From contig NZ_CP055481.1 in assembly GCF_013705725.1 (NCBI RefSeq), positions 5,208,001-5,272,000 on the forward strand: a stretch of DNA of 64,000 bases, written 5' to 3'. Every line of letters starts with the position of its first letter. Within the stretch, counting starts at the first letter, position 1. Origin of the DNA: Klebsiella sp. RHBSTW-00484 (lineage in GTDB: Bacteria; Pseudomonadota; Gammaproteobacteria; Enterobacterales; Enterobacteriaceae). The position numbers and the translations under genes are program-made. Below are positions 38,492 to 49,802 of this stretch, one piece after another. The notes beneath the pieces were generated by a model. It saw only the letters and a list, made by a program, of their open reading frames with translations, was not told the origin of the DNA and searched no databases.

Positions 38492-39079
38492 TCAGGATAA
38501 AGTTTCACGCCTTGCGCTTTTAGGGCGAAAAGCTGCTACCACATCGGGATTGGTTTCAACATAGGGCCCCTCAAGTAACTGTACACAATACGGTACACTT
38601 GCAAACACACCGTGCACTAACACCTTGCCTTCAGCATCTTTAACACCTTCCAGCGTTTCTTCGATGGCTTTTGGCTGGCCAGGGAGATTGAGGATCAGCG
38701 CCTGCTTGCGGATAACGCCCACCTGACGAGAAAGAATAGCCGTCGGCACAAAGTGCAGGCTGACCTGGCGCATTTGCTCGCCAAAACCAGGCATAACCCG
38801 ATCGGCAATCGCTAGCGTCGCATCCGGGGTCACATCGCGTCGCGCTGGACCAGTACCGCCGGTAGTCAGCACCAGATGACAACCCATTTCATCAACCAGT
38901 TCACACAGCGTTTGCTCGATAATAACCTGCTCATCCGGGATTAAACGGGTCTGTAATTCGAAAGGCGTGGTCAGCGCACGCGCTAGCCACTCTTCAAGCG
39001 CCGGAATGCCTTTATCCTGATAGACGCCACTGGAGGCGCGATCGGAAATGGAAACTAAGCCGATTCGTAAGGTGTTCAT
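38492..39079 (-). CDS. mog: Molybdopterin adenylyltransferase
   Basis: Mog adenylates molybdopterin before molybdenum insertion (molybdenum cofactor pathway). 195 residues with VLTTGGTGPARRDVTPDAT and NLPGQPKAI, the MPT-binding motifs of the MogA family. Start at 39079 (MNTLRIGLVSIS) matches E. coli; five extra codons upstream are not supported. Downstream of talB on the same strand. Confidence 0.96.
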   Translation of the reverse strand: MNTLRIGLVSISDRASSGVYQDKGIPALEEWLARALTTPFELQTRLIPDEQVIIEQTLCELVDEMGCHLVLTTGGTGPARRDVTPDATLAIADRVMPGFGEQMRQVSLHFVPTAILSRQVGVIRKQALILNLPGQPKAIEETLEGVKDAEGKVLVHGVFASVPYCVQLLEGPYVETNPDVVAAFRPKSARRETLS

Positions 39080-39178
39080 GATTATTCCGTTCAAACAGTA
39101 TTAATAGACCGAATAATACACCGAGGGGGACAAGGCAAACAGTTTAATGTGGCCGACGGGCGTCGGCCACATGCGGGA

Positions 39179-40132
39179 TTACAGCAGATCGCCGATCATT
39201 TTTTCCAGTTTTTCCTGGTCAATCGCAAACTTACGGATACCATCCGCCAGTTTGTCTACCGCCATCGGATCCTGGTTATGCTGCCACAGGAACTGGGATT
39301 CGGTAATGCGAGCCGGACGCGCTTTAACTTCGCCGCTGAACGCCAGTTTGCGTTCGATTGCACCTTCGCTTTCCGCCAGCTCTTTCAGCAGGGTCGGAGC
39401 GATGGTCAGGCGGTCACAGCCAGCCAGTTCCAGAATTTCGCCGAGATTACGGAAGCTCGCGCCCATAACCACCGTTTCATAACCGTGCTGTTTGTAGTAT
39501 TCGTAGATTTCTCTTACGGAAACCACGCCTGGATCTTCTGCCGGTGCATATTCTTTCTTATCGGTGTTCGCTTTGTACCAGTCGAGAATACGGCCAACAA
39601 ACGGAGAAATCAGGAACACACCAGCTTCCGCACAAGCACGCGCCTGAGCGAAGGAGAACAGCAGAGTCAGGTTACAGTTGATGCCTTCTTTTTCCAGCTG
39701 CTCAGCAGCACGGATGCCCTGCCAGGTAGAAGCCAGTTTGATCAGAATGCGATCGTTACCGATGCCAGCATCGTTATACAATTTGATGATGCGCTTAGCT
39801 TTGGCAATCGACGCCTCGGTGTCGTAGGACAGACGAGCGTCAACTTCGGTGGAAATACGGCCAGGGATCAGCTTGAGGATTTCGAGACCGATGTTCACCG
39901 CCAGCTTATCGGAAGCATCGATAATCTGCTGTGCGCGATCGCTGCTCTGGCCACGGGCCCAGGCAACAGCATCATCAATCAGCTTACGGTACTCAGGAAT
40001 CTGAGCCGCGCCGAGAATCAAAGAAGGGTTGGTCGTGGCATCCTGAGGCTGATACAGCTTCATTGCCGCGATATCTCCGGTATCAGCTACGACAGTGGTG
40101 TACTGACGCAGAGAAGTCAATTTATCCGTCAT
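39179..40132 (-). CDS. talB: Transaldolase B
   Basis: Pentose phosphate pathway enzyme that moves a dihydroxyacetone unit from sedoheptulose-7-phosphate to glyceraldehyde-3-phosphate. 317 residues, as in E. coli. The Schiff-base Lys is in [13 protein letters not shown]; the N-terminal [10 protein letters not shown] and TLLFSFAQA motifs are present. Divergent from yaaJ. Confidence 0.98.
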   Translation of the reverse strand: MTDKLTSLRQYTTVVADTGDIAAMKLYQPQDATTNPSLILGAAQIPEYRKLIDDAVAWARGQSSDRAQQIIDASDKLAVNIGLEILKLIPGRISTEVDARLSYDTEASIAKAKRIIKLYNDAGIGNDRILIKLASTWQGIRAAEQLEKEGINCNLTLLFSFAQARACAEAGVFLISPFVGRILDWYKANTDKKEYAPAEDPGVVSVREIYEYYKQHGYETVVMGASFRNLGEILELAGCDRLTIAPTLLKELAESEGAIERKLAFSGEVKARPARITESQFLWQHNQDPMAVDKLADGIRKFAIDQEKLEKMIGDLL

Positions 40133-40335
40133 GATAGTGTTTCTCTTAAACAGCAGTTAAGGGGATGTAACCGGTCTGCCAAGATGATAACACGCTGCCG
40201 GGTCAGCGCAACCGCCGACAATGTAAGAGCGCAGAGTGTGATAAACTCAACCAATTAATTATCTGAACACTAAAGGATTGTCACTGAATTGGTAGCGCTT
40301 ACACTCGCGCGCCGGCATGGACAAGAGGATGTTTA

Positions 40336-41766
40336 ATGCCTGATTTTCTGTCTTTTATCAATGAAGTACTCTGGGGCTCGGTAATGATTTACCTATTACT
40401 GGGCGCTGGCGTCTGGTTTACCTGGCGAACAAAGTATATTCAGTTTCGTTATGTTCGCCAGTTTGGCAAAAGTCTGAAAAAAAGTCTTCAGCCGCAGCCA
40501 GGAGGATTAACATCCTTTCAGGCATTGTGTACCAGTCTGGCTGCGCGCGTCGGTAGCGGTAATTTGGCCGGAGTCGCACTCGCCATTACCGCTGGTGGAC
40601 CCGGAGCTGTTTTTTGGATGTGGGTCTCCGCCCTACTCGGTATGGCCAGCAGCTTCGCTGAGTGCTCCCTCGCACAGCTCTATAAAGAACGCGACTCTCG
40701 CGGGCAATTTCGCGGCGGACCCGCTTGGTACATGGCTAGAGGATTAGGCATGCGCTGGATGGGAGTCCTGTTTTCCATTTTACTGCTGATAGCCTACGGC
40801 GTCATTTTCAACACCGTGCAGGCCAACTCTGTTGCGCATGCGATGGAGTACGCATTTCATTTACCCGAGATGATTACCGGCAGCGTACTCGCGATTCTTA
40901 CTCTGTTGGTTATCGTTCGCGGCATTCGCGGCGTAGCGCGATTAATGCAGTGGCTCGTGCCGGGAATGGCTCTACTCTGGGTGATAACCAGTCTGGTCAT
41001 CGGTCTGTGGAATTTCACCGCACTGCCAACGATTTTTGAAACTATCTTTCGCTGCGCTTTTGGCTGGCAAGAGGCCGCAGCAGGAGCCGTCGGCTATACC
41101 ATTAGCCAGGCACTCACCAGCGGTTTTCAGCGCGGTATGTTCTCCAACGAAGCTGGCATGGGTTCGACACCGAATGCCGCAGCGGCGGCGGCTTCCTGGC
41201 CCCCACATCCTGCCGCTCAGGGGATCGTGCAGATGATAGGCGTGTTCATTGATACGATAGTGGTCTGCACCGCCAGCGCGGTGATCATCATGCTAGCCCC
41301 GAGAGGCGGCGAAGGCGAAGCAGTGAACGGCATTCAGGCCATTCAGCATGCCATGAGCAACCTCGTTGGCGGTTGGGGCTCCAGTTTTGTCGCCTTTATC
41401 GTGCTGCTTTTCGCATTCAGCTCCATTGTTGCAAACTACATCTATGCCGAAAATAATCTGATCTTTCTGCGTCTGGATAGCACACGGAACATCTGGGTGC
41501 TACGACTTCTCACGCTGAGCATGGTTGTCACCGGAGCGATGGTCAGTTTACCGGTTGTCTGGCAGATGGCGGATATCATCATGGCACTCATGGCGATTAC
41601 TAACCTGACGGCAATCCTGCTGCTGTCGCCAACGGTACGGATCATTGCCAGTGATTACCTACGCCAGCGCCGGCTGGGCCAGCGACCGGAGTTTGATGTC
41701 ACCCGCTATCCCGAGATTCATCAGCAGTTGGAGCCGGGGACCTGGGATAATCTGCCGCGTGAATAG
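40336..41766 (+). CDS. yaaJ: AGCS-family alanine/glycine:cation symporter YaaJ
   Basis: 476-residue inner-membrane transporter, the same length as E. coli YaaJ. Family motifs: [38 protein letters not shown], and [16 protein letters not shown]. It probably imports alanine or glycine with Na+ or H+. A 203-bp gap to talB carries its promoter. Confidence 0.94.
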   Translation: MPDFLSFINEVLWGSVMIYLLLGAGVWFTWRTKYIQFRYVRQFGKSLKKSLQPQPGGLTSFQALCTSLAARVGSGNLAGVALAITAGGPGAVFWMWVSALLGMASSFAECSLAQLYKERDSRGQFRGGPAWYMARGLGMRWMGVLFSILLLIAYGVIFNTVQANSVAHAMEYAFHLPEMITGSVLAILTLLVIVRGIRGVARLMQWLVPGMALLWVITSLVIGLWNFTALPTIFETIFRCAFGWQEAAAGAVGYTISQALTSGFQRGMFSNEAGMGSTPNAAAAAASWPPHPAAQGIVQMIGVFIDTIVVCTASAVIIMLAPRGGEGEAVNGIQAIQHAMSNLVGGWGSSFVAFIVLLFAFSSIVANYIYAENNLIFLRLDSTRNIWVLRLLTLSMVVTGAMVSLPVVWQMADIIMALMAITNLTAILLLSPTVRIIASDYLRQRRLGQRPEFDVTRYPEIHQQLEPGTWDNLPRE

Positions 41767-41843
41767 CGCGGCAATCGCAGCTATCGATCCTCCCAGGACT
41801 TTTTTTTGATAAAGTCATAACAAATTTCCCGCAAGGACTGGAT

Positions 41844-42617
41844 ATGCTGATTCTGATTTCACCTGCAAAAACGCTTGATTATCAAAGCCCGCTGGCGACC
41901 GCACGCTATACCCAGCCTGAACTATTAGAGTATTCTCAGGAGCTTATTGGTATCGCCCGTCAGCTATCAGCGCCGCAAATAGGTAAGCTGATGAGCATCA
42001 GCGATAAACTGGCAGACCTCAACGCGACCCGTTTTCATGATTGGCACCCGGATTTCACACCGGATAACGCCCGTCAGGCCATTCTGGCGTTTAAGGGCGA
42101 TGTCTACACCGGCCTACGGGCAGAAACCTTTAGCGAAGCTGACTTTGATTTTGCCCAGCAGCATCTGCGTATGCTCTCCGGCCTTTATGGCGTACTACGT
42201 CCGCTGGATCTCATGCAGCCTTATCGCCTGGAAATGGGCATTAAGCTTGAAAACGCGAAGGGCAAAGACCTGTATCAGTACTGGGGAGAAGTGATTACCG
42301 ATAAGCTGAATCAGGCGCTGAAAGCGCAGGGTGACGATGTCGTGATTAACCTGGCCTCTGATGAATACTTCAGATCGGTCAAAACCAAACAGCTTGAGGG
42401 TCAGTTGATTAAGCCGGTTTTCCTTGATGAGAAAAACGGTAAGTTCAAGGTGATCAGCTTCTACGCTAAAAAAGCGCGCGGCTTAATGAGCCGTTACATT
42501 ATTGAAAATCGCTTAACCAAACCCGAACAGCTAACCGACTTCGATAGCGAAGGTTATTTCTTTGATGCTGATGCTTCTGATAAAAGCGAGATGGTCTTTA
42601 AGCGTCACGAACAGTAA
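41844..42617 (+). CDS. yaaA: Peroxide stress protein YaaA
   Basis: 257-residue YaaA (UPF0246/DUF328) protein. In E. coli it is OxyR-induced, limits free iron during peroxide stress and binds DNA. Conserved start [17 protein letters not shown] and the Lys/Arg-rich C-terminal segment [14 protein letters not shown] are present. Short gap after yaaJ; convergent with the thr operon. Confidence 0.96.
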   Translation: MLILISPAKTLDYQSPLATARYTQPELLEYSQELIGIARQLSAPQIGKLMSISDKLADLNATRFHDWHPDFTPDNARQAILAFKGDVYTGLRAETFSEADFDFAQQHLRMLSGLYGVLRPLDLMQPYRLEMGIKLENAKGKDLYQYWGEVITDKLNQALKAQGDDVVINLASDEYFRSVKTKQLEGQLIKPVFLDEKNGKFKVISFYAKKARGLMSRYIIENRLTKPEQLTDFDSEGYFFDADASDKSEMVFKRHEQ

Positions 42618-42623
42618 AACAAA

Positions 42624-42655
42624 CTCCCCTTTCGCAGAACGGCGCGTCAGGGGAG
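42624..42655. terminator. Terminator hairpin between yaaA and thrC
   Basis: CTCCCCT / AGGGGAG, 7-bp stem with an 18-base loop, in the 50-bp gap between convergent stop codons. It probably serves the thrABC transcript. The loop is long and T runs are poor, so confidence is moderate. Confidence 0.5.
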
Positions 42656-42667
42656 CCTGATTCAGGC

Positions 42668-43948
42668 TTAACCCATCATCAGCTTACGCAGTGCGGCATA
42701 ATCTGCTGGCAAGTTATGTGACAGCAGCGGCAGGTCAGCACGATCGGCCAGCTCTTTCGGCAGCGGCAGCGTCTCTTGCAGAATATCTTCCACGCTCTCT
42801 TTAAATTTCGCCGGATGCGCCGTGCCGAGGAACAGGCCATACTCGCCAGGCTGCAGCTGGTCACGCAGCGCGCGATAAGCAATCGCCGCATGCGGTTCTG
42901 AGGTATAGCCAATGGCTTTCAGTTCACGCATGGTGTCTTTGGTGGTTTCATCATCCACCGCAGCGTAGCCCAGCTCGTTCAAACGCCAGGTCTTACGGCG
43001 GAACAGTTCTTCCACGCGCGGCCAGTTATTCGGCTGGCTGACGTCCATGGCGTTAGACAAGGTAGCCTGTGTCGCTTTCGGCGACCAGTTACCGTCCTGC
43101 AGGAAACGCGGCACGGTATCGTTGGCATTGGTTGCCGCGATAAAACGTTTGATCGGCAGGCCCAGAGACTTCGCCAGCAGTCCCGCGGTCAGGTCGCCAA
43201 AGTTGCCGCTTGGCACAGAGATAACCAGCTGATTACGGGCTTCCTGCGGCAGTTGTGCTACCGCTTCAAAGTAGTAGCAAATCTGCGCCAACAGACGGCT
43301 AATATTAATTGAGTTTGCCGAATTCAGACCTAGCGCAACCTTCAGCTCTTCATCGTCAAAAGCCTGCTTAACCAGCGCCTGACAAGCATCAAAATCACCA
43401 TCGATGGCGACGGTCTCTATGTTTCCGCCGAGGGTACAGAACAGTTTTTCCTGCAGCGGACTGATTTTACCGCGTGGATAGAGGATGACGACCTTGACGT
43501 TTGGCAGGCCATAAAACGCGTGTGCCACTGCCGCACCAGTATCACCCGACGTTGCCGTCAGAATGGTCACCGGTTTGTCGCCCGCGATATGGGTCAGCAT
43601 TTGCGCCATAAAGCGACCGCCGAAATCTTTAAATGCCAGCGTCGGGCCGTGGAATAGCTCCAGGCAGCCCACGTCGTCCTGCACTTTGCTGACCGGTGCC
43701 GGGAAGGCGAAGGCTGCGCCGATACGCTCTTGCAGGACCGCCTGCGGGATCTCATCGCCAATCATTGCCGATAAAATTTTCGCGCTACGCGAGACAAAAT
43801 CCAGCGCCAGCATGTCATCGATTTCGCTCAGGTTGAATTCCGGCAGATCGTGCGGAAAGAACAGTCCCTGATGCTTGCCAAGCCCCTGCGTCACGGCCTG
43901 CGCAAAGCTGACCTGTTCGTTATGATCTTTTAAGTTATAGAGTTTCAT
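42668..43948 (-). CDS. thrC: Threonine synthase
   Basis: PLP enzyme that converts O-phosphohomoserine to threonine. 426 residues (428 in E. coli). The PLP Lys is Lys107 in GPTLAFKDFGG; TSGDTGAAVAHAF is the phosphate-binding loop and SVPSGNFGDLTAG is conserved. Third structural gene of thrLABC, 3 bases after thrB. Confidence 0.98.
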   Translation of the reverse strand: MKLYNLKDHNEQVSFAQAVTQGLGKHQGLFFPHDLPEFNLSEIDDMLALDFVSRSAKILSAMIGDEIPQAVLQERIGAAFAFPAPVSKVQDDVGCLELFHGPTLAFKDFGGRFMAQMLTHIAGDKPVTILTATSGDTGAAVAHAFYGLPNVKVVILYPRGKISPLQEKLFCTLGGNIETVAIDGDFDACQALVKQAFDDEELKVALGLNSANSINISRLLAQICYYFEAVAQLPQEARNQLVISVPSGNFGDLTAGLLAKSLGLPIKRFIAATNANDTVPRFLQDGNWSPKATQATLSNAMDVSQPNNWPRVEELFRRKTWRLNELGYAAVDDETTKDTMRELKAIGYTSEPHAAIAYRALRDQLQPGEYGLFLGTAHPAKFKESVEDILQETLPLPKELADRADLPLLSHNLPADYAALRKLMMG

Positions 43949-43951
43949 TGG

Positions 43952-44881
43952 TTATCCCACTACTCGAGCGCCCGCCGTGTCCAGCCGGCAAATATGAACG
44001 AAGCCTTCCTGATTTTGCAGATAGTGCGTAGCCAGCCAGTCGGCGACGCGCTGCGCGGTTTCCGGTTTATCGCATAATGCGAACAACGTTGGACCGGAAC
44101 CGGAAATGCCGCACGCCTGCGCGCCAATTTCCATTGCTGCCTGACGCGCTTCGCTGAAGCCCGGCAGTAGTTTGGTACGATAGGGTTCGGCAATCACATC
44201 TTTCATCAATTTCGCCGCCAACTGAGGCTGACGGGTATAGCAGGCGTGAATGAAGCCCGCCAGATGGCGACCGTGCGCGATACAGTCCTGGCGGCGATAC
44301 TGCGCCGGGAGAATCGCCCGCGCTTCCGCCGTTGAGACTTTAATCCCCGGATAAGCCAGCACCCATAGCCACTCGTCAAACCCTGGAATCTGCTGACTGA
44401 TGATGCCGTTTTCCTCAAGCATCAACTGGATACCGCCAAGGTAGCACGGCGCGACGTTATCGTAATGGATACTGCCGGAAATCCGCCCTTCCATTTCACC
44501 CATCAGCGCCAGCATCCGGGTCTCATTGAGCGGTTTACCGCAGAATTCATTCATTGCCACCAGCGCGGCGACGACGGAACAGGCGCTGGAACCCAGGCCG
44601 GAACCGATCGGCATATTTTTTTCCAGCGTCATCGCCACCGGGATCTTTTTGCCAATTTCCTGACAGAAACGCTCCCAGCATTGATAGACGATATTTTCCT
44701 GCGGAACTGTCGGCAGCTTGCTGGCGAAACGACCAACGTTTTGCAGGCTGAAGCTCTCAGCGGCTTCCACCGTCACATTGTCTCCCAGCAGCGTACCGTC
44801 GACCGGCGTCACCGCAGCCCCCAGCACATCAAACCCGACGCTCATATTGGCACTGGAAGCCGGGGCATATACTTTGACCAT
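43952..44881 (-). CDS. thrB: Homoserine kinase
   Basis: GHMP-family kinase that phosphorylates homoserine. 309 residues. The ATP-binding motif [13 protein letters not shown] and the C-terminal GSGPTLFAL are the GHMP signatures; the N terminus is [21 protein letters not shown]. Only one base separates its ATG from the thrA stop, so it is coupled to thrA. Confidence 0.98.
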   Translation of the reverse strand: MVKVYAPASSANMSVGFDVLGAAVTPVDGTLLGDNVTVEAAESFSLQNVGRFASKLPTVPQENIVYQCWERFCQEIGKKIPVAMTLEKNMPIGSGLGSSACSVVAALVAMNEFCGKPLNETRMLALMGEMEGRISGSIHYDNVAPCYLGGIQLMLEENGIISQQIPGFDEWLWVLAYPGIKVSTAEARAILPAQYRRQDCIAHGRHLAGFIHACYTRQPQLAAKLMKDVIAEPYRTKLLPGFSEARQAAMEIGAQACGISGSGPTLFALCDKPETAQRVADWLATHYLQNQEGFVHICRLDTAGARVVG

Positions 44882-44882
44882 C

Positions 44883-47345
44883 TTAAACTCCTAACTTCCA
44901 TGACAGGGTACGCAGCAGGTCAGCGAATACGCCCGCCGCCGTTACATCGTTACCCGCGCCATAGCCGCGCAGCACCAGCGGCAGCGGCTGATAATAGTGG
45001 CTGTAAAAGGCCAGCGCGTTCTCGCCGTTTTTCACTTTGAACAGCGGATCGTTGCCGTCAACCGCGGCAATTTTCACGCGGCAGGTGCCATCCTCTTCGA
45101 TGTTACCAACATAACGCAAGACTTTACCTTCATCGCGCGCTTTAGCGACCCGAGAGGCAAACTCATCATCGAGAGAAGGCAGGCGTGCCATAAAGCTTTC
45201 AACATCGCCGCTGGCGTCAAAACCTGCCGACAGCGCCGGCTCAACGATAATGTCAGACAGCTCCAGCTCACGCCCGGTTTCACGCGCCAGGATCAGCAGC
45301 TTGCGCGCAACATCAACGCCGGAAAGATCGTCACGCGGATCCGGTTCGGTATAGCCCATCTCACGCGCCAGCTTCGTTGCATCAGAGAAACTCATGCCTT
45401 CATCCAGCTTACCGAAGATAAACGACAGCGAGCCGGACAGAATACCGGAGAAGTGCAGCAGCTCATCGCCAGCATTCAGCAGATTTTGCAGGTTTTCAAT
45501 AACCGGTAGGCCCGCGCCGACGTTGGTATCGTATAAGAACTTACGCCGAGAGCTGCTCGCGGCATGACGCAGTTGGTGATAGTAATCCAGTGATGAGGTA
45601 TTGGCCTTTTTGTTCGGCGTGACCACATGGAAACCTTCGCGCAGGAAATCCGCGTACTGATCGGCGACGGCCTGGCTTGAGGTACAGTCGACAATAACCG
45701 GGTTCAACAGGTGATACTCTTTTACCAAACGAATAAGTCGACCCAAATTAAATCCATCTTTGGCCTCCACCAGCTCATCGCGCCAGTGTTCAAGATTGAG
45801 ACCGTGTACGTTGGTCAGCAAAGCGTGAGAATTGGCGACGCCGCAAACGCGCAGGTCGATATGTTTACTCTTCAGCCAGCTTTGCTGGCGCTTGATCTGT
45901 TCGATCAGCGCACCGCCGACACCGCCGACACCGATAACAAACACTTCAATGACCTGATCGGTATTGAACAGCATCTGGTGAGTCACGCGCACGCCAGTTG
46001 TTGCGTCATCATTGCTGACAACAACAGAGATAGAACGCTCGGAAGAGCCCTGAGCAATCGCGACAATATTGATGTTGGCGCGCGCCAGCGCGGCAAAGAA
46101 CTTGGCGGAGATACCGCGCAAAGTCCGCATCCCATCGCCGACAACAGAGATGATCGCCAGACGGTCCATAATAGAAAGCGGTTCCAGTTGGCCCTCTTTC
46201 AGTTCCAGATAGAACTCTTCTTCCATCACCCGCTTCGCCCGCGCGCAGTCGCTCTGCGGTACGCAGAAGCTGATGCTGTATTCCGAAGAGGATTGGGTGA
46301 TCAAAACGACAGAAATTCCGGCGCGAGACATGGTGGCAAACACGCGTGCCGCCATTCCTACCATGCCTTTCATTCCCGGGCCGGATACGTTGAACATCGC
46401 CATATTATTGAGGTTGGAGATCCCCTTCACCGGCAGACCATCTTCATCAAGACTCGCACCGATAAGCGTGCCTGGTGCCTGCGGGTTACCCGTATTTTTG
46501 ATTAAACAGGGGATCTGGAACTGAGCGATTGGCGCAATGGTCCGCGGGTGCAAAACTTTGGCACCAAAATAAGAAAGCTCCATCGCTTCCTGATAGGACA
46601 TCGACTTCAGCAGGCGCGCATCTGGCACCTGACGAGGGTCGCAGGTATAAACACCATCGACGTCAGTCCAGATTTCACAACAGTCGGCGCGCAGGCAGGC
46701 AGCCAGTACCGCGGCGGAGTAGTCAGAACCATTACGACCCAGAACCACCAGTTCACCCTTTTCATTGCCCGCAGTGAAACCGGCCATCAGCACCATATGG
46801 TCTGATGGGATCTGACTGGCGACAATGCGGCGAGTCGATTCAGCGATATCAACGGTGGACTCGAGGTAGTGACCCACTGCCAGCAGTTTTTCGACTGGGT
46901 TAATGACCGTGACGTGATGACCACGCGCTTCCAGCAGGCCGGCCATAATCGCGATAGAAAGCTTTTCACCCCGGCAGATTAGCGAAGCGTTGACGCTATC
47001 CGGGCACTGCCCAAGCAGGCTGATGCCGTGCAACACATGCTTGATTTGCGCAAATTCTTGCTCAACAAAAATTTTCAGCTGAGCAAGCGGGAAACCAGGT
47101 TGGGCCTCAGCGAGCCCCTGCAGAAGTTCGGCAAAAATGCGTTCGGCATCGGCGATATTGGTAAGTGCATCCTGACCACCGATCGTTTTCTCAATCATCG
47201 CAACCAGGTGGTTAGTAATCTTCGCAGGGGCAGAAAGTACGGTGGCTACCTGCCCCTGCCTGGCATTGCTCTCCAGAATATCGGCAACTCGCAGAAAACG
47301 TTCTGCATTTGCCACTGATGTACCGCCGAACTTCAACACACGCAT
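44883..47345 (-). CDS. thrA: Aspartokinase I / homoserine dehydrogenase I
   Basis: Bifunctional threonine-inhibited enzyme that starts and continues the branch from aspartate to threonine. 820 residues, as in E. coli. Aspartokinase domain ([30 protein letters not shown]), central ACT domains ([21 protein letters not shown]) and homoserine dehydrogenase domain ([14 protein letters not shown], the NAD(P) site). Expression is governed by the thrL attenuator directly upstream. Confidence 0.99.
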   Translation of the reverse strand: MRVLKFGGTSVANAERFLRVADILESNARQGQVATVLSAPAKITNHLVAMIEKTIGGQDALTNIADAERIFAELLQGLAEAQPGFPLAQLKIFVEQEFAQIKHVLHGISLLGQCPDSVNASLICRGEKLSIAIMAGLLEARGHHVTVINPVEKLLAVGHYLESTVDIAESTRRIVASQIPSDHMVLMAGFTAGNEKGELVVLGRNGSDYSAAVLAACLRADCCEIWTDVDGVYTCDPRQVPDARLLKSMSYQEAMELSYFGAKVLHPRTIAPIAQFQIPCLIKNTGNPQAPGTLIGASLDEDGLPVKGISNLNNMAMFNVSGPGMKGMVGMAARVFATMSRAGISVVLITQSSSEYSISFCVPQSDCARAKRVMEEEFYLELKEGQLEPLSIMDRLAIISVVGDGMRTLRGISAKFFAALARANINIVAIAQGSSERSISVVVSNDDATTGVRVTHQMLFNTDQVIEVFVIGVGGVGGALIEQIKRQQSWLKSKHIDLRVCGVANSHALLTNVHGLNLEHWRDELVEAKDGFNLGRLIRLVKEYHLLNPVIVDCTSSQAVADQYADFLREGFHVVTPNKKANTSSLDYYHQLRHAASSSRRKFLYDTNVGAGLPVIENLQNLLNAGDELLHFSGILSGSLSFIFGKLDEGMSFSDATKLAREMGYTEPDPRDDLSGVDVARKLLILARETGRELELSDIIVEPALSAGFDASGDVESFMARLPSLDDEFASRVAKARDEGKVLRYVGNIEEDGTCRVKIAAVDGNDPLFKVKNGENALAFYSHYYQPLPLVLRGYGAGNDVTAAGVFADLLRTLSWKLGV

Positions 47346-47371
47346 GGTTGTAACCCCTTAATCTTTTATCG

Positions 47372-47408
47372 AAAAAAAAGCCCGCACTGTTCAGGTGCGG
47401 GCTTTTTT
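47372..47408 (-). terminator. thr operon attenuator
   Basis: AGCCCGCAC ... GTGCGGGCT stem followed by a run of eight T on the minus strand, between thrL and thrA. When threonyl- or isoleucyl-tRNA is plentiful, the leader is translated quickly and this terminator forms, as known for E. coli thr. Confidence 0.95.
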
Positions 47409-47426
47409 CTGTGTTTCCTGTACGCG

Positions 47427-47495
47427 TCAGCCCGCACCGTTACCTGTGGTAATAGTGGTGGTGATAATCGTGGTAATCATGCCGATGCGATTCAT
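47427..47495 (-). CDS. thrL: thr operon leader peptide
   Basis: 22-residue leader (begins [10 protein letters not shown], ends TTGNGAG) with seven Thr and five Ile codons, the sensor for charged tRNA-Thr and tRNA-Ile. The DNA before the ATG (GAGTACACAACATCC) is the same as in E. coli. N-terminal residues differ from E. coli MKRIST, which is one of the hints that the host is another genus. An internal Met at residue 6 could also start translation. Confidence 0.95.
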
Positions 47496-47545
47496 GGATG
47501 TTGTGTACTCTGTAATTTTTATCTGTCTGTGTCCTGTGCCTATAT

Positions 47546-47574
47546 TGGTTAAAGTATCTGTCGACTTAAGTCAA
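47546..47574 (-). promoter_or_regulatory. thr operon promoter
   Basis: TTGACT -35 at 47569-47574 and TAACCA -10 at 47546-47551 (17-base spacer) on the minus strand, in the same relative place as the E. coli thr promoter. The -10 is weak. Confidence 0.6.
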
Positions 47575-47707
47575 CGAATTTCTACTTTTAGCCATTTTTT
47601 GCGCACCCGGTCAATGCGCCATAATTACCTGACAATCCCCCCGAGTTTACGCATAAGGACATATCAAATCAGAATATAAAACCATATAAAAATAATATGG
47701 CAGCACT

Positions 47708-48394
47708 TTACTCTGATAGGTTTTTTTCAATATCATGCAATAAACGATGCAGCATCGCGGTATCGCGCTGTTGTAAAAGGCCGATTCGCTGCTGTAGCCA
47801 ATCGGTAAGTTTTATATCATCCCCGACACCCAGTCGGGTGAGCAAGTCGAGCGTTCTTAGACGTAATGCCTGCAGTTGATTATCATCCACGCCGGTAAAT
47901 GTCGCCGGGGTTTGCTGTAACAAAGAGGTCAGTTGATAGCAATACACCATCACCGACTGTCCTAAGTTCAGCGAAGGATAGTCCGCCACCATCGGTACAC
48001 CAGTCAACACATCGGCAAGGGCCAATTCTTCGTTAGTTAGCCCGGAATCTTCACGACCAAACACCAGCGCGGCATGATTCATCCACTGCGCTTTCTCCTC
48101 CAGCAGCGGCAACAGCTGCTGCGGCGTCGCGTAGTAATGGAAACGCGCCCGACTACGGGCTGTGGTGGCAACAGTAAAATCGACATCATGTAGCGCCTGC
48201 TCCAGGGTGGGATAAGTGCTGATATTATCGAGAATATCCCCAGAGCCGTGCGCGACCCAGCGCGCCGCAGGCTGCAAATGAGCATCGCTATCAACGATAC
48301 GCATGTCGCTGAACCCCATTGTTTTCATTGCTCGTGCTGCAGCACCTACGTTCTCAGCCCGAGCGGGGGACACTAATACAATTGATAAACGCAT
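47708..48394 (-). CDS. yjtD: TrmJ/LasT-like RNA methyltransferase YjtD
   Basis: 228-residue SPOUT-class methyltransferase (TrmH/LasT family), the same length as E. coli YjtD. Motifs: VSPARAENVGAAARAMKTMGF near the N terminus, LVFGREDSGLTNEEL, and the knot signature YPSLNLGQSVMVYCYQL. Target RNA is not established. Between thrL and arcA, as in E. coli. Confidence 0.92.
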   Translation of the reverse strand: MRLSIVLVSPARAENVGAAARAMKTMGFSDMRIVDSDAHLQPAARWVAHGSGDILDNISTYPTLEQALHDVDFTVATTARSRARFHYYATPQQLLPLLEEKAQWMNHAALVFGREDSGLTNEELALADVLTGVPMVADYPSLNLGQSVMVYCYQLTSLLQQTPATFTGVDDNQLQALRLRTLDLLTRLGVGDDIKLTDWLQQRIGLLQQRDTAMLHRLLHDIEKNLSE

Positions 48395-48793
48395 TCGGTT
48401 TCTCTTTTACCTTTTTACGCAGCAGAAATATCACTCCACGCGTTCATTTTACGCGTTGAGAATTTACAAATTTGCAACAAAAATCACTAAATTTGAGTTT
48501 GATCACCCATAAAAAAAACTAAACTATTCCCAAGGCACCACGACACGGAGTATGTTAACAGAACGTCTTTATCCATATGTTTGGCAATGAAATTTATGTC
48601 AGAGTACGTTTCAAGGCGTTGGATTCATCATATTTATTATTTTCTTAGCGCAACTAATTGAGCCGTGTATGAATTGTGACTATGAATCGCATATCGATGC
48701 AATGATTTCACAAGACTGTTAACGTGCTACAATTGAACTTGATATATGTCAACGAAGCGTAGTTTTATTGGGTGTCAGGACTCTCTTAGCCTG
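48395..48793. promoter_or_regulatory. yjtD-yjjY intergenic region
   Basis: 399 AT-rich bases with no gene or clear repeat. It contains the yjtD promoter. The arcA gene and its nearby leader lie to the right of yjjY; distal arcA promoters may extend into this stretch (inference from E. coli, where arcA has several promoters and a long leader). Confidence 0.4.
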
Positions 48794-48934
48794 TTATGTT
48801 GCTGTTAAAATGGTTAGGATGACAGCCGTTTTTGACACCGTCGGGTCCAGAGGGAAAGTACCCACGACCGAGCTAATGTTGTTGTTGACGTTGATGGAAA
48901 GTGCATCAAGAACGCAATTACGTACTTTAGTCAT
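48794..48934 (-). CDS. yjjY: Small conserved protein YjjY
   Basis: 46 residues, starting MTKVRNCVLDALSINVN and ending AVILTILTAT. It aligns without gaps with my recollection of E. coli YjjY and has the same position, divergent from arcA. Strong conservation of a short frame supports real translation, though the DNA also serves as the arcA upstream region. Function unknown; a hydrophobic C-terminal stretch is present. Confidence 0.75.
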   Translation of the reverse strand: MTKVRNCVLDALSINVNNNISSVVGTFPLDPTVSKTAVILTILTAT

Positions 48935-49029
48935 GTTACGCCGGGCATGTTAATTTGCGACATGTACCAGGCAGGTCAGGGACTTTGGTACTTCCTGTTT
49001 CGATTTAGTTGGCAATTTAGGTAGCAAAC

Positions 49030-49746
49030 ATGCAGACCCCGCACATTCTTATCGTTGAAGACGAGTTGGTAACACGCAACACGTTAAAAAGTATTTTCGA
49101 AGCAGAAGGTTACGATGTATTCGAAGCGACCGATGGCGCGGAAATGCATCAGATCCTGTCTGAAAATGATATCAACCTGGTGATCATGGATATTAACCTA
49201 CCAGGTAAAAATGGTCTCCTGTTAGCACGCGAATTGCGTGAACAGGCGGACGTCGCGCTAATGTTCCTTACCGGCCGCGATAACGAAGTGGATAAGATTC
49301 TTGGCCTCGAAATCGGTGCCGATGACTATATCACTAAACCATTTAACCCTCGTGAACTGACGATTCGCGCACGCAACCTGCTCTCCCGTACCATGAATCT
49401 GGGTACGCCGAGTGAAGAACGCCGCAGCGTAGAAAGTTATAAATTCAACGGTTGGGAACTGGATATCAACAGTCGTTCACTGGTAAGCCCGAATGGTGAG
49501 CAGTACAAGCTGCCGCGCAGTGAATTCCGCGCCATGCTGCACTTCTGCGAAAACCCAGGCAAAATCCAATCTCGCGCAGAACTGCTGAAGAAAATGACCG
49601 GTCGTGAGCTTAAGCCACACGATCGTACCGTAGACGTGACCATCCGTCGCATTCGTAAACATTTTGAGTCCACTCCGGATACCCCGGAAATCATCGCCAC
49701 CATTCATGGCGAAGGGTACCGCTTCTGTGGCGACCTGCAGGAATAA
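49030..49746 (+). CDS. arcA: Two-component response regulator ArcA
   Basis: Anoxic redox regulator that, when phosphorylated by ArcB, represses aerobic respiratory genes and activates some fermentative ones. 238 residues: receiver domain with phospho-acceptor Asp54 in [13 protein letters not shown], and OmpR-type winged helix ([22 protein letters not shown]). Nearly identical to E. coli ArcA. The long upstream region is typical of its multi-promoter control. Confidence 0.99.
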   Translation: MQTPHILIVEDELVTRNTLKSIFEAEGYDVFEATDGAEMHQILSENDINLVIMDINLPGKNGLLLARELREQADVALMFLTGRDNEVDKILGLEIGADDYITKPFNPRELTIRARNLLSRTMNLGTPSEERRSVESYKFNGWELDINSRSLVSPNGEQYKLPRSEFRAMLHFCENPGKIQSRAELLKKMTGRELKPHDRTVDVTIRRIRKHFESTPDTPEIIATIHGEGYRFCGDLQE

Positions 49747-49772
49747 CTCTGGTTCTCTTGCGGTAATAACGT

Positions 49773-49802
49773 AAAAACGGCGCTATTCGCGCCGTTTTTT
49801 TT
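49773..49802 (+). terminator. arcA terminator
   Basis: ACGGCGC-TATTC-GCGCCGT stem followed by eight T on the plus strand. AAAA on its left side also gives a T run on the minus strand, so it could serve creD too. It overlaps the creD stop codon. Confidence 0.9.

Noticed and set aside
39149..40258. 369-codon plus-strand frame opposite talB
   Set aside because: Shadow of talB; runs past both ends of the real gene without any recognisable motif.
48768..48953. 61-codon plus-strand frame before arcA
   Set aside because: It is the antisense of the conserved yjjY frame, which has the better homology.
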